The notes: generated from the sequence alone by a model not told the origin. A DNA stretch of 14,018 bases from CAZXTR01 sp964643615 (GCA_964643615.1 CAZXTR010000024.1:1-14018), one strand, 5' to 3'. Shown: positions 1 to 7,488, counted from the first letter of the stretch. Made by a program: numbers and translations.

Positions 1-446
1 TAGGAGCATCTATGGCTGCCGAAATTGGAACTATGCGAGTTACGGAACAAATTGACGCTTTATCAACTCTTTCGACAAACCCATTTAAATATTTAATTGC
101 ACCTCGGGTAATAGCAGGAGTGTTAATGCTCCCTCTATTGGTGCTTATCGGAGATATTATTGGTATTTGCGGAGGATATATTATCGGCATTTACAAATTA
201 GATTTCAACGCAACATCATACTTAGCAAACACATGGGATTACATGCAGCCTATGGATATTATATCGGGGTTAGTCAAAGCAAGCGTCTTTGGGTTTATCA
301 TTACATTGCTGGGATGCTATAATGGCTATTATTCAAAAGGTGGTGCTCAAGGAGTTGGAACAGCAACAACGAATGCCGTTGTCTCTTCTTCTATATTGAT
401 TCTAATTTTCAATTACATATTAACAGAGCTATTCTTTAAGACATAA
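1..446 (+). CDS. mlaE: MlaE-family ABC transporter permease, 3' part (5' end outside window)
   Basis: This is the inner-membrane permease of the MlaFEDB-type system, which moves phospholipids between the inner and outer membranes. About 148 C-terminal residues of a family usually near 260 are present. The frame stays open to the left edge: codons for Gly-Ala-Ser precede the ATG at 12, and the following MAAEIGTMRVTEQIDAL is the conserved internal MlaE core, so that ATG is not the start. Hydrophobic stretches near residues 30-55, 80-105 and 120-140 (counted from the ATG) fit membrane helices. Its ATPase partner mlaF follows after 18 nt. No mlaD (substrate-binding MCE protein) is seen here. The family call is firm; the exact substrate is inferred from the family. 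Confidence 0.9.
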   Translation, partial: GASMAAEIGTMRVTEQIDALSTLSTNPFKYLIAPRVIAGVLMLPLLVLIGDIIGICGGYIIGIYKLDFNATSYLANTWDYMQPMDIISGLVKASVFGFIITLLGCYNGYYSKGGAQGVGTATTNAVVSSSILILIFNYILTELFFKT

Positions 447-464
447 AGAAAGAAGATCTTTTCA

Positions 465-1322
465 ATGATAGAAACACTTTCAAAACGAAATACAAGAAAT
501 AAAACCTTAATAGAGAAAACTATATCTTTATTTACACTGGACAAGGAACCATCCGTTCAAATTAAACTTTCAAGCGTAAGCAAATCCTTTGGTAACAAAA
601 ATGTTTTATCTAATTTAAATTTAGAAATCAAACAAGGAGAATCTCTTGTTATTATCGGAGGTTCTGGTTCTGGCAAGTCCGTTACGTTAAAATCTATTTT
701 GGGTCTTTTAACTCCAGACTCAGGATCTATCACCGTTAATGGAATCGAAATCGTCAACGCATCGGCTAAAACACATGAATACATTAATTCGAAAATCGGC
801 ATGTTATTTCAAGGGGCTGCTCTATTTGATAGCATGTCCGTTTGGGAAAACGTTGCCTTTGGATTAATACAAGGAAAGCGGACCCCAAAAGCACAAGCAA
901 AGAAAATTGCTATTGAAAAATTGGCCCAGGTTGGATTGAGTGAAGACGTTGCAGACTTATCGCCTGCTGATTTATCAGGAGGAATGAAAAAACGCGTTGG
1001 ACTTGCAAGAGCAATTGCAACAACACCAGAAATTATTTTCTTTGATGAGCCGACAACAGGACTTGATCCAATCATGTCCGATATTATCGATAATTTAATT
1101 GTGAATTGCGTTAAAAAATTAGGGGCAACAGCTATTACCATCACACATGATATGACATCGGCCAGAAAGATAGCCGATCGAATCGCCATGCTTTACAAGG
1201 GAGAAATTATTTGGTCAGGAACCGTTAAAGAGATGGAAAAAACAAAGAATCCTTTTGTGAAACAATTTATTAATGGACAGGCAGAAGGCCCTATTAAAAT
1301 GGGAATTAAGCAAGAAGATTAG
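465..1322 (+). CDS. mlaF: MlaF-type ABC transporter ATP-binding protein
   Basis: This is the cytoplasmic ATPase that drives the MlaE permease in lipid transport. All ABC motifs are present: Walker A GGSGSGKS at 65-72, Q-loop Gln116, signature LSGGM at 170-174, Walker B IIFFDEP with Asp194/Glu195, and H-loop His228. LSGGM in place of LSGGQ is typical of the Mla/Mkl group. At 285 residues it is longer than usual (about 250-270), because roughly 30 polar residues precede the first strand. The start at 465 follows AAAGAAAGAAGA, and no other ATG, GTG or TTG lies in frame before the ABC domain, so the extension looks real. It sits 18 nt after mlaE and 11 nt before radA, so it is probably co-transcribed with both. 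Confidence 0.93.
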   Translation: MIETLSKRNTRNKTLIEKTISLFTLDKEPSVQIKLSSVSKSFGNKNVLSNLNLEIKQGESLVIIGGSGSGKSVTLKSILGLLTPDSGSITVNGIEIVNASAKTHEYINSKIGMLFQGAALFDSMSVWENVAFGLIQGKRTPKAQAKKIAIEKLAQVGLSEDVADLSPADLSGGMKKRVGLARAIATTPEIIFFDEPTTGLDPIMSDIIDNLIVNCVKKLGATAITITHDMTSARKIADRIAMLYKGEIIWSGTVKEMEKTKNPFVKQFINGQAEGPIKMGIKQED

Positions 1323-1333
1323 GATATTTATAC

Positions 1334-2731
1334 ATGCCAAAAAAAACAACTTCTCATTTTGTTTGTCAAGAATGTGGTTCAACCTTCCCAAAATGGAGTG
1401 GAAAATGCGATGCGTGCGAAAAATGGAATACTTTAATTGAAGAAGCCACTCCTTCAGCAGAAACATCAAAATCTGTGACAGGAGGCAAAGCAGGACAGCA
1501 ATTGAATTTTGTTAATTTATCCGGAGTTTCCGAACAAACGTTTCGTTTACAATCTAACATTTCAGAGTTGGATCGGGTTTGTGGGGGAGGACTTGTTCCC
1601 GGTTCGGTAATTTTAGTTGGGGGAGATCCTGGGATTGGGAAATCAACTTTATTGTTACAATCAGTGGCACGTTTATCAAAAACCGTCAATAAAAAAGGAG
1701 CTCCTACAAGATGTATTTATATTTCAGGGGAAGAATCAATTGACCAAATCCGGCTACGTGCAACACGCTTAGGACTTTCCAATGCGCAAGTTGACTTGAC
1801 TGTTTCCATGAATGTTCGAGATATTATTACATCCCTAGAAAATGGAGCCCCTCCCGACATTGTTGTTATTGATTCGATTCAAACAATGTACGTAGACACT
1901 CTTGATTCCGCTCCTGGCACTGTAGCGCAAGTTCGGGCTTCAGGACATGAATTGATACGTCTTGCAAAACGAAAAGGCTTTATTTTATTTTTGGTTGGAC
2001 ATGTAACTAAAGAAGGTACGTTAGCAGGCCCTCGCGTTTTGGAACACATGGTTGACACCGTTCTATATTTCGAAGGAGATAGAGGCCATCACTTTCGCAT
2101 TCTGCGTTCTGTTAAAAATAGATTTGGGGCAACAGATGAAATTGGTGTCTTTGAGATGACGGAGAAAGGATTAGAAGAAGTCCCTAACCCATCTGCTCTC
2201 TTTCTTGCCGAAAGACGAGGTAATATTTCTGGTTCTTGTGTTTATGCGGGGATTGAAGGAAGTCGTCCTATTTTGGTAGAGATCCAAGCACTTGTTGCAC
2301 CATCAAGCGGGACATCTCCACGTCGTGCTGTAGTGGGGTGGGAAACCAGTCGTCTTTCTATGTTAATTGCGGTTTTAGAGGCACGATGTGGATTAATTTT
2401 AGGAAATCGTGATATCTTTTTAAACGTCGCAGGAGGGTTAAAAATATCAGAACCTGCTGCTGATATGACCGTTGCAACTGCACTTGTTTCATCTTTATCT
2501 CAAAAACCTGTTTCTGCTGATATGGTTGTCTTTGGAGAAATTGGATTATCTGGAGAAATAAGAGCTGTCCCTCAAATGGATTTACGGTTAAAAGAGGCCA
2601 ATAAATTAGGCTTTAAAAAAGCATTCATGCCCCTTTCTCAATTAAAAAAGGTGGAACGTAAAACAGACATACAAATCAAAGAAATTGGAAATTTAAAGAG
2701 TATTGTTGACTTTTTTATGGAAAATAAATAA
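1334..2731 (+). CDS. radA: DNA repair protein RadA
   Basis: RadA is a RecA-like ATPase that drives branch migration of recombination intermediates in the cytoplasm. The order is classical. An N-terminal C4 zinc finger has Cys11, Cys14, Cys25 and Cys28. Walker A GDPGIGKST is at 97-105 and Walker B DIVVIDS at about 175-181. The RadA-specific KNRFG motif is at 261-265. A C-terminal Lon-like domain (about 290-465) includes VAGGLK and GEIGLSGEIR. The length of 465 residues is normal for the family. The ATG at 1334 lies 11 nt after the mlaF stop, with AGGAT upstream. cvpA follows after 35 nt. The order mlaE-mlaF-radA-cvpA is, from memory, frequent in Alphaproteobacteria, often with alr upstream, which would lie outside this window. 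Confidence 0.97.
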   Translation: MPKKTTSHFVCQECGSTFPKWSGKCDACEKWNTLIEEATPSAETSKSVTGGKAGQQLNFVNLSGVSEQTFRLQSNISELDRVCGGGLVPGSVILVGGDPGIGKSTLLLQSVARLSKTVNKKGAPTRCIYISGEESIDQIRLRATRLGLSNAQVDLTVSMNVRDIITSLENGAPPDIVVIDSIQTMYVDTLDSAPGTVAQVRASGHELIRLAKRKGFILFLVGHVTKEGTLAGPRVLEHMVDTVLYFEGDRGHHFRILRSVKNRFGATDEIGVFEMTEKGLEEVPNPSALFLAERRGNISGSCVYAGIEGSRPILVEIQALVAPSSGTSPRRAVVGWETSRLSMLIAVLEARCGLILGNRDIFLNVAGGLKISEPAADMTVATALVSSLSQKPVSADMVVFGEIGLSGEIRAVPQMDLRLKEANKLGFKKAFMPLSQLKKVERKTDIQIKEIGNLKSIVDFFMENK

Positions 2732-2766
2732 CATCTTATCTAGAAATATAGAAAAAGGATAAAACA

Positions 2767-3423
2767 ATGACGCTTTTCGACGGTATTATTTTATTATGTA
2801 TTTTATTTTCTGGAATTTTCGCTTTATATCGCGGACTTGTTCGGGAATTACTTGGGATAACCGCATGGATTCTTGCCGTATTAGGAGCACTTTATGGACT
2901 TATTTATGTTCGTCCTTATTTCAGAAAGATGATTGACAATCCGACTATTGCAGACATTATTGGGGTGGGAACTATCGCACTCATTATTTTGGTTATTTGC
3001 ACACTTATCAATGCCTACATTGCGGGAAAATTAAGAAAATCTGCTCTCAGCGGTTTAGACAGAGTCTTGGGATTTCTTTTCGGATTAGTACGTGGTGTTT
3101 TATTGATCGTACTTATTTACTTCACTGTTAGCCTTGCACTATCCGAAAAAGAATTTCAAAAGCATCAAGAAAAATATGCACAAAAAAGCTTTTCCATCCC
3201 ACTTATTCAAAAAACAACTATTTTATTGGAAAAAATTCTCCCTCCTTCCTTGATTGAAAAGACAAAAGAATTAAACACGAAACAAGAAAATCTGTTAACA
3301 CTTCCTGAAAATATCAAGATACCGTCTCCTCCTAATAAAGAGGGCAATAAAGAAGATAACAGCCCGTATAATGACAAGGAAAGAAAAGACTTAAATGCTC
3401 TTATTTTAGAAATAGAAGAATAA
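2767..3423 (+). CDS. cvpA: CvpA family membrane protein
   Basis: CvpA-family inner-membrane proteins are named for colicin V production; their molecular role is still poorly defined. Four hydrophobic segments are visible at about 5-20, 28-48, 61-84 and 101-125. The family signatures RGLVRELLGI (22-31) and SGLDRVLGFLFGLVRG (95-110) are both present. After the last helix comes a hydrophilic tail of about 90 residues rich in Lys, Glu, Asn and Pro, making the protein (218 residues) longer than the usual 160-180. The start follows AAAGGATAAAACA. In many proteobacteria purF follows cvpA; here the next gene is convergent and its stop lies one base away, so that link is absent. Confidence 0.88.
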   Translation: MTLFDGIILLCILFSGIFALYRGLVRELLGITAWILAVLGALYGLIYVRPYFRKMIDNPTIADIIGVGTIALIILVICTLINAYIAGKLRKSALSGLDRVLGFLFGLVRGVLLIVLIYFTVSLALSEKEFQKHQEKYAQKSFSIPLIQKTTILLEKILPPSLIEKTKELNTKQENLLTLPENIKIPSPPNKEGNKEDNSPYNDKERKDLNALILEIEE

Positions 3424-3424
3424 T

Positions 3425-3658
3425 TTAAGAACTGCTTTTTTCAACGGGCATATCTTCTTTAGTTAGACATGTCCAATACTTTTTATCCAATAAAGTTTGC
3501 AAAGCAACCGTAGATGTTCTACCGTTTCCACCTTGTTCAATTAATCGAACGTGCACAGGGTGGTAAGACATCAAAACTTTATCAACAGTCCACTGCGAAG
3601 GAACCCTATCCAACTTTACAAAAATATCACCAATATTTACTGCCGAAAAACCTTCCAT
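3425..3658 (-). CDS. Hypothetical small protein (77 aa) downstream of atpF
   Basis: I do not recognise this gene with confidence. The product has 77 residues, no signal peptide and no membrane helix. It begins MEGFSAVNIGDIF and carries a W-T-V..., P-V-H-V-R-L, LLDKKYW pattern that looks like a small beta-rich domain. The frame could open at a TTG at 3718, inside atpF, but the ATG at 3658 has a strong GAGAAGGA site 8 nt upstream and is preferred. It follows the F0 genes on the same strand, 43 nt after atpF, with no terminator visible between, so it is probably expressed with them. The intact frame and good ribosome binding site argue that it is a real gene. A role linked to ATP synthase is only a guess from position. 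Confidence 0.65.
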   Translation of the reverse strand: MEGFSAVNIGDIFVKLDRVPSQWTVDKVLMSYHPVHVRLIEQGGNGRTSTVALQTLLDKKYWTCLTKEDMPVEKSSS

Positions 3659-3666
3659 TTTATTAT

Positions 3667-3674
3667 TCCTTCTC
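3667..3674 (-). promoter_or_regulatory. Ribosome binding site that sets the start of the 77-aa gene
   Basis: On the minus strand GAGAAGGA stands 8 nt before the ATG at 3658. The alternative upstream TTG at 3718 overlaps the end of atpF and would add 20 residues that do not look like part of the domain. Confidence 0.6.
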
Positions 3675-3701
3675 ATAACAAATTCGTTGGATAGTAACAT
3701 A

Positions 3702-4235
3702 TCACAACAATTTTTCAACTTCTTTTTGATTATTTAAAACATCTTCCAATTCTTGAAACGATTGATTAAAAAAAAGATCTTCTTTCTTAAAACGACTATA
3801 TCTTTTCGAGAACAAAGAAACTGTTTGTGTCGCAAATTTCAAAACACTCTCACTTAATTCTTTGAGATGGTTTTTCCCCATCATTTTAACGCGAAAAACA
3901 ATTTCTTTTTCTTTATCTTTTTGCCGCAATCTCAAGCTTTCTAAATCTTTATTTTCCAAAATCTTAACAGTTTTTTTTACTTTTCGCAACAAAACAACTT
4001 TTTCTTTTCCCATTTCTTTGTTTTGATTCCTTTGATAATTAAGTAAAGTTTCTGCATTCGAATACAATTTAATAGCTTCTTGAATGTTGTTTTGAATAAC
4101 CAACGAATATTGACCCATTTTTTTTGATACAAAATTACAGACGGGAATAAGCATGATAAAAACGACAGCGATGAAAGCAACGGCTTTCCAAAAGGGTTCT
4201 GTTTGCAAAAAATGAATCAAAAAAGAATAATTCAT
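3702..4235 (-). CDS. atpF: F0F1 ATP synthase subunit b
   Basis: Subunit b is part of the peripheral stalk that holds F1 against the rotating c-ring. It has one N-terminal membrane helix (about 16-34). A long, highly charged, Lys/Glu-rich helix follows that should form the coiled coil with b'. The length of 177 residues is in the normal range for alphaproteobacterial b. Sequence identity across this family is low, so the call rests on topology and on gene order atpI-B-E-F'-F. Its ATG overlaps the b' stop by one base (TAATG), which suggests translational coupling. The last gene of the F0 set, it is followed by a small unknown gene. The lysine richness fits the AT-rich base composition. Confidence 0.85.
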   Translation of the reverse strand: MNYSFLIHFLQTEPFWKAVAFIAVVFIMLIPVCNFVSKKMGQYSLVIQNNIQEAIKLYSNAETLLNYQRNQNKEMGKEKVVLLRKVKKTVKILENKDLESLRLRQKDKEKEIVFRVKMMGKNHLKELSESVLKFATQTVSLFSKRYSRFKKEDLFFNQSFQELEDVLNNQKEVEKLL

Positions 4236-4726
4236 TACTTTAATTCCTTTACTTGAGATTGAATAACGTCACATATTTTTGCCCTCGAAGGTTTTATTTT
4301 ATAACCGAATCGAAAAAATGCTATTAAAAAACTTTGTGTAATATTTTGAATATTTTGGAAAACAAGTATTTTTTTTTCTTGTGCCTCTTTTTCCACCCTC
4401 TTTATTTGCAATTTTAAAACTTTTGATAAATATTGTTCTTGTTCACCATACTTATCCACTCTATTCTCCTGTGCTTGCCGTAAAATACGATTCGATTGTT
4501 CTTCAACCTGGAGAAAATAAATTTCTCTATCAGCCTTTAACCGAGAAGCTTCATCGTTCATTTGCTCTGAACGAGTCAATACGTCTTGGATTCTTTTTTC
4601 TCTTTCTTTGATAATTGCCTCAACGCGAGGAAGGAAAAAGCGTGAAAAACAAAAATACAAAATCGAAAAACACACGAACAACCAAAAAATTTGACCAGGA
4701 TATAAACTGACATCAAACTGTGGCAT
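4235..4726 (-). CDS. atpF': F0F1 ATP synthase subunit b'
   Basis: This is the second peripheral-stalk subunit, found in Alphaproteobacteria, cyanobacteria and chloroplasts in place of a b homodimer. The N-terminus MPQFDVSLYPGQIFWLFVCF is the characteristic b' start leading straight into the single membrane helix (about 12-32). A charged amphipathic helix (about 38-150) follows, including KEREKRIQD. At 163 residues it has the family length. The start is supported by AAGGGGA upstream. It begins 13 nt after the atpE stop and overlaps the b gene by one base. Having both b' and b is one of the firmest taxonomic pointers in the window. Confidence 0.92.
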   Translation of the reverse strand: MPQFDVSLYPGQIFWLFVCFSILYFCFSRFFLPRVEAIIKEREKRIQDVLTRSEQMNDEASRLKADREIYFLQVEEQSNRILRQAQENRVDKYGEQEQYLSKVLKLQIKRVEKEAQEKKILVFQNIQNITQSFLIAFFRFGYKIKPSRAKICDVIQSQVKELK

Positions 4727-4739
4727 TATTATTTTCCCC

Positions 4740-4985
4740 TTAAGAGAACAACATCATGAATGCCAAAACCAACGCATATAAAGCTATTGCTTCTGTCATG
4801 CCCGCACCAATATATGCAAACAGAGTCACATCATTTTTCACACTTGGATTTCTAGAAATCGAAGAAATGATTGAAATCCAAATCTGTGCAACCCATTGAG
4901 CGACAGAAATCATCACTAAACTACAAATACCTATCGACAGGTACTTTGCAGCTTGCGCAATATAAGCAAAAGAATCCTCTTCCAT
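4740..4985 (-). CDS. atpE: F0F1 ATP synthase subunit c (rotor ring), with altered glycine motif
   Basis: This is the proteolipid that forms the rotor ring of ATP synthase. Its 81 residues form a two-helix hairpin joined by the polar loop SRNPSV (44-49). The ion-carrying carboxylate is Glu65 in AGMTEAIALYALV. Position 32 is Val and positions 66-67 are Ala-Ile, so the known sodium-binding Gln and Ser/Thr ligands are absent and proton use is likely. The oddity is helix 1. Counting back from the loop Arg45, the four positions of the GxGxGxG packing motif hold Ser27, Ala29, Trp31 and Ala33. The frame is intact, with a GGGGGGAGA site just before the ATG at 4985, and everything else is normal, so a pseudogene is unlikely. 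Confidence 0.93.
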   Translation of the reverse strand: MEEDSFAYIAQAAKYLSIGICSLVMISVAQWVAQIWISIISSISRNPSVKNDVTLFAYIGAGMTEAIALYALVLAFMMLFS

Positions 4986-5000
4986 TCTCCCCCCTTATTT

Positions 5001-5726
5001 TCAATTTTTTTCAAAAGATTCAGATAAATAAATACATGTCAGAACAGTATAAATATAGGCTTGCAACAAAGCAATACCAATTTCAAAAATAATAAGCCCC
5101 CCCGCAAAAAACAATGGGACAAAACCTGCTATTCCCAAGACAATAATAAACGCCACTATCACATCCAACATAATATGTCCAACAACCATATTCATCACAA
5201 GACGAACCGTTAAACTAAAGGGTTTTGATAAAAATGATAAAATCTCTATAGGAATAATTAGCGGAGCCAATAATAAAGGGACTCCTTTTGGGAAAAAAAT
5301 TCGCAACCATCCAAATCCTTGATGCGCGATTCCTATAATTACAGACAAAATCAATCCAAACACAGCCATTGTTCCCACCACTGAAAGATGACTTGTATAG
5401 GCAAACGTATAAGGAAAAAGTCCCAACAAATTCCCAAACAAAATAAAAACAAACAACGTAAAGATAAAAGGGATTAAGCGGTCACCCCTTTCTCCGATTG
5501 TTTCATGAACCATATTAACAATAAAGACATAAACAGATTCGATTAAAGATTGCCCAACTGTAGGAATAAGACGCAAACGAAAAGTCAAAAAAAACATCAA
5601 AAGAACAACCAATACAGAAGCTAATATCATAGACATTCCTAAATTCGTCAAAGATAAATCAAAATTCCCAAAACGAATAGGAATAATCGGAAGTAATTCA
5701 AATTGTTTCATCGGGGTAATATTCAT
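5001..5726 (-). CDS. atpB: F0F1 ATP synthase subunit a
   Basis: Subunit a is the stator channel that passes protons to the c-ring. Its 241 residues have several membrane helices; the N-terminal part has the typical FGNLLGLFPY motif (about 97-106). The essential arginine is Arg175 in SLTVRLVMNMVVGH, and the conserved C-terminal Gln222 lies in LLQAYIYTVL. Most relatives read RLFANM or similar at this site, so Val-Met after Arg-Leu is unusual and faces a c subunit that is unusual too. The start at 5726 overlaps the atpI stop by one base (TAATG) and has GGGGAG 7 nt upstream. atpE follows after 15 nt. Confidence 0.95.
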   Translation of the reverse strand: MNITPMKQFELLPIIPIRFGNFDLSLTNLGMSMILASVLVVLLMFFLTFRLRLIPTVGQSLIESVYVFIVNMVHETIGERGDRLIPFIFTLFVFILFGNLLGLFPYTFAYTSHLSVVGTMAVFGLILSVIIGIAHQGFGWLRIFFPKGVPLLLAPLIIPIEILSFLSKPFSLTVRLVMNMVVGHIMLDVIVAFIIVLGIAGFVPLFFAGGLIIFEIGIALLQAYIYTVLTCIYLSESFEKN

Positions 5727-6019
5727 TAATTTCTCCCCTTTTCTATTCGTCGAGCATGTCTAAAAACATTAACCAATCCAGCTACACTGCCCAAGAAAAT
5801 GAACAATACCAAAACGAATGGTTTTGTGTGAAAAAAACATTGAACAAAAAAACCTAAAGCCCCTCCAATAATTAAACCGCCTAGCAAATCGGACACTATC
5901 ATCACAGCCAAACCAACTCCTTGTTGGTCTAACTTTCGCACATTTTTCTCTTTCAAGCGCCCCCGCAAGGCCTTGATTTTATCTTTGATACTTTGTGTCG
6001 AAAGTTCTTCCTTATCCAT
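5726..6019 (-). CDS. atpI: ATP synthase accessory protein AtpI
   Basis: AtpI is a small membrane protein that helps assemble the c-ring or F0. The 97-residue product starts with a charged segment (about 40 residues). Two hydrophobic helices follow, with GLIIGGALGFFVQCFF and a second ending in GLVNVFRHARR, a typical alphaproteobacterial AtpI layout. The frame opens further upstream at a TTG (6055) inside the dsbA-like gene, but the ATG at 6019, two nt after that gene's stop and behind GGAATAAA, is preferred. It stands first among the F0 genes, as usual. Its stop overlaps the atpB start. Confidence 0.85.
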   Translation of the reverse strand: MDKEELSTQSIKDKIKALRGRLKEKNVRKLDQQGVGLAVMIVSDLLGGLIIGGALGFFVQCFFHTKPFVLVLFIFLGSVAGLVNVFRHARRIEKGRN

Positions 6020-6020
6020 T

Positions 6021-6884
6021 TTATTCCATTTCTTTGATAGCTTTTTCAATGGCAACTAGATCTGCTCCTCCGACAACTTTTATTTGCAAGCCTTTAACAA
6101 GGACCGTTGTTGGCGTACCTTTAATATCATATTTCTTTCGATAAGCATCTCTATCTGCAATAATGGCCTCTGCTAAGGTTTGATTAGAAAGGCACGCTTG
6201 AACACCTTCTTTCGTCATACCATTTGCCTCAGCATATTGTATAATAATTTCTTGAGTATTATCTCGAAAAGCCCATTTACTTTGTTTTTCAAATAAAAGG
6301 GATAAGAATGACCAATAATTTTCAATAGGGGCACACCTTGTCAAAACAGCGCCTGACAAAGCACGCTTATCAAAAGGAAAATCCACATAAACGAATTGAA
6401 GCTTCCCTGTATCGATATACTTTTTTTGTATTGCGGGTAAAATTTCTTTGTGGTAATGCACACAATGACCACATGTCATCGAAGAAAACACATACATCTT
6501 TATAGATGCACTTTCTTTACCCATATATCTGGGTTGTTCAGGAGGAATCGCAGGAACAAAAGATTGAGACTTCAACGTTGCAAGAGATGAATTTCCGCCT
6601 GTTTTTTGTACATTTTCAACTTCATCCTTAGTTGGATTTTTTTGTTTTACATCCTGTTGTAATTCTGTAACAATCGCATCAGAATCAGCCTCAAATTGAA
6701 CAGCTTTTTTTTCTTCTTCCTTCTGCCCTAAAACAACAGGAACGAAAACCTCTTGAGATGAAATTTTACCACTTTGGGTCGATAAAGTTGACGGTTCACT
6801 AGAGTTGATATCAAACTTTTCGACATAATAAATAAGCCCCCACACTGACACTGCAAAAAAAACAAGAGCAAAAAGACCTTTCAT
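6021..6884 (-). CDS. DsbA-family thiol:disulfide oxidoreductase (Com1-like), membrane-anchored
   Basis: This is a periplasmic thioredoxin-fold protein that makes or rearranges disulfide bonds. An N-terminal hydrophobic helix (about 3-20) has no clear cleavage site and looks like a signal anchor. Residues about 25-115 are a polar, low-complexity linker. The catalytic domain (about 125-287) has the redox motif Cys138-Gly-His-Cys141 and the cis-proline Pro258 in KGTPTT. DsbA proper has CPHC, while CGHC is the motif of PDI, so isomerase activity is possible. Two further cysteines, in TRCAPI and VQACLSN, may form a structural disulfide as in the Rickettsiales/Coxiella Com1 group. The start at 6884 follows GAGGAGGA. 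It heads the operon that continues with atpI two nt after its stop. Confidence 0.88.
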   Translation of the reverse strand: MKGLFALVFFAVSVWGLIYYVEKFDINSSEPSTLSTQSGKISSQEVFVPVVLGQKEEEKKAVQFEADSDAIVTELQQDVKQKNPTKDEVENVQKTGGNSSLATLKSQSFVPAIPPEQPRYMGKESASIKMYVFSSMTCGHCVHYHKEILPAIQKKYIDTGKLQFVYVDFPFDKRALSGAVLTRCAPIENYWSFLSLLFEKQSKWAFRDNTQEIIIQYAEANGMTKEGVQACLSNQTLAEAIIADRDAYRKKYDIKGTPTTVLVKGLQIKVVGGADLVAIEKAIKEME

Positions 6885-6955
6885 ACGATATTCCTCCTCA
6901 TTAAAACAACTCTAATGTGCTAAACTCTAAAATGCAATACAAAATCCGCGCATTT

Positions 6956-6983
6956 ATTATAAAAAGAATCTTAATCTTGTAAA
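6956..6983 (-). promoter_or_regulatory. Sigma-70 type promoter for the dsbA-like/atpIBEF'F operon
   Basis: On the minus strand TTTACA (6983-6978) and TATAAT (6961-6956) are separated by 16 nt, one base off consensus in the -35 and perfect in the -10. Transcription would start near 6949, giving an untranslated leader of about 65 nt before the ATG at 6884. It lies between greA and the dsbA-like gene, so the F0 genes need not depend on greA transcription. Confidence 0.65.
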
Positions 6984-7014
6984 GAGCAGATTCCATAAAA
7001 TTTAAAAATCATTC

Positions 7015-7488
7015 TCAGACAAAAACGACCTTTAAAATTTCGTAATTTTTAATACCTCCGGGAGTTGACACTTCAACAAAATCTCCCACTTTTTTACCAA
7101 TCAAAGCACGCGCCAGGGGAGATTTTAAAGAAATTAATCTTTTTCCCAAATCTGCTTCATACTGCCCGACGATTTGGTAGGTTACAGGTTTTTCATTTTC
7201 CGCTTCAACTTCAACAGTTGCACCGAACAAAACCTTATCTCCCGACAAGTCAGACACCTGAATGATTTGAGACCGGCTCAAAGCACTTTCCAATTCTTGA
7301 ATACGTCCTTCAACAAAGCTTTGTCTTTCCCTAGCTGCATGGTATTCGGCATTTTCAGACAAGTCCCCGTGCGAACGAGCCTCCTCAATAGATTCAATAA
7401 TTTCATGCCGTTCTACGAATTTTAAACGTTGCAATTCGTCTTGTAACTTCTCATATCCCGTACGAGTCATGGGGACCTTTTCTTCCAT
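7015..7488 (-). CDS. greA: Transcription elongation factor GreA
   Basis: GreA enters the secondary channel of RNA polymerase and triggers cleavage of backtracked RNA. The 157-residue product has the standard build. The N-terminal coiled-coil hairpin carries the acidic tip Asp42 and Glu45 in GDLSENAEY. A C-terminal FKBP-like globular domain (about 80-157) includes FGATVEVE and SPLARALIGKKVGD. The ATG at 7488 has AAGGAG 6 nt upstream. An intrinsic terminator hairpin ends only about 20 nt before the start codon. Any greA promoter therefore has to read through it unless it lies immediately downstream, where there is no room. Confidence 0.97.
   Translation of the reverse strand: MEEKVPMTRTGYEKLQDELQRLKFVERHEIIESIEEARSHGDLSENAEYHAARERQSFVEGRIQELESALSRSQIIQVSDLSGDKVLFGATVEVEAENEKPVTYQIVGQYEADLGKRLISLKSPLARALIGKKVGDFVEVSTPGGIKNYEILKVVFV

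Noticed and set aside
809..1189. Long open frame on the minus strand inside mlaF
   Set aside because: It lies wholly opposite a well-conserved ABC ATPase, has no recognisable domain, and is explained as a shadow of codon bias.
1366..1689. Minus-strand open frame inside radA
   Set aside because: It is opposite the zinc finger and Walker A region of RadA and shows no family features.
4740..4985. Possible pseudogene or sodium-type c subunit
   Set aside because: The frame, polar loop and Glu65 are intact and the operon is in order, so it is not a pseudogene. Val32 and Ala66-Ile67 lack the known sodium ligands.
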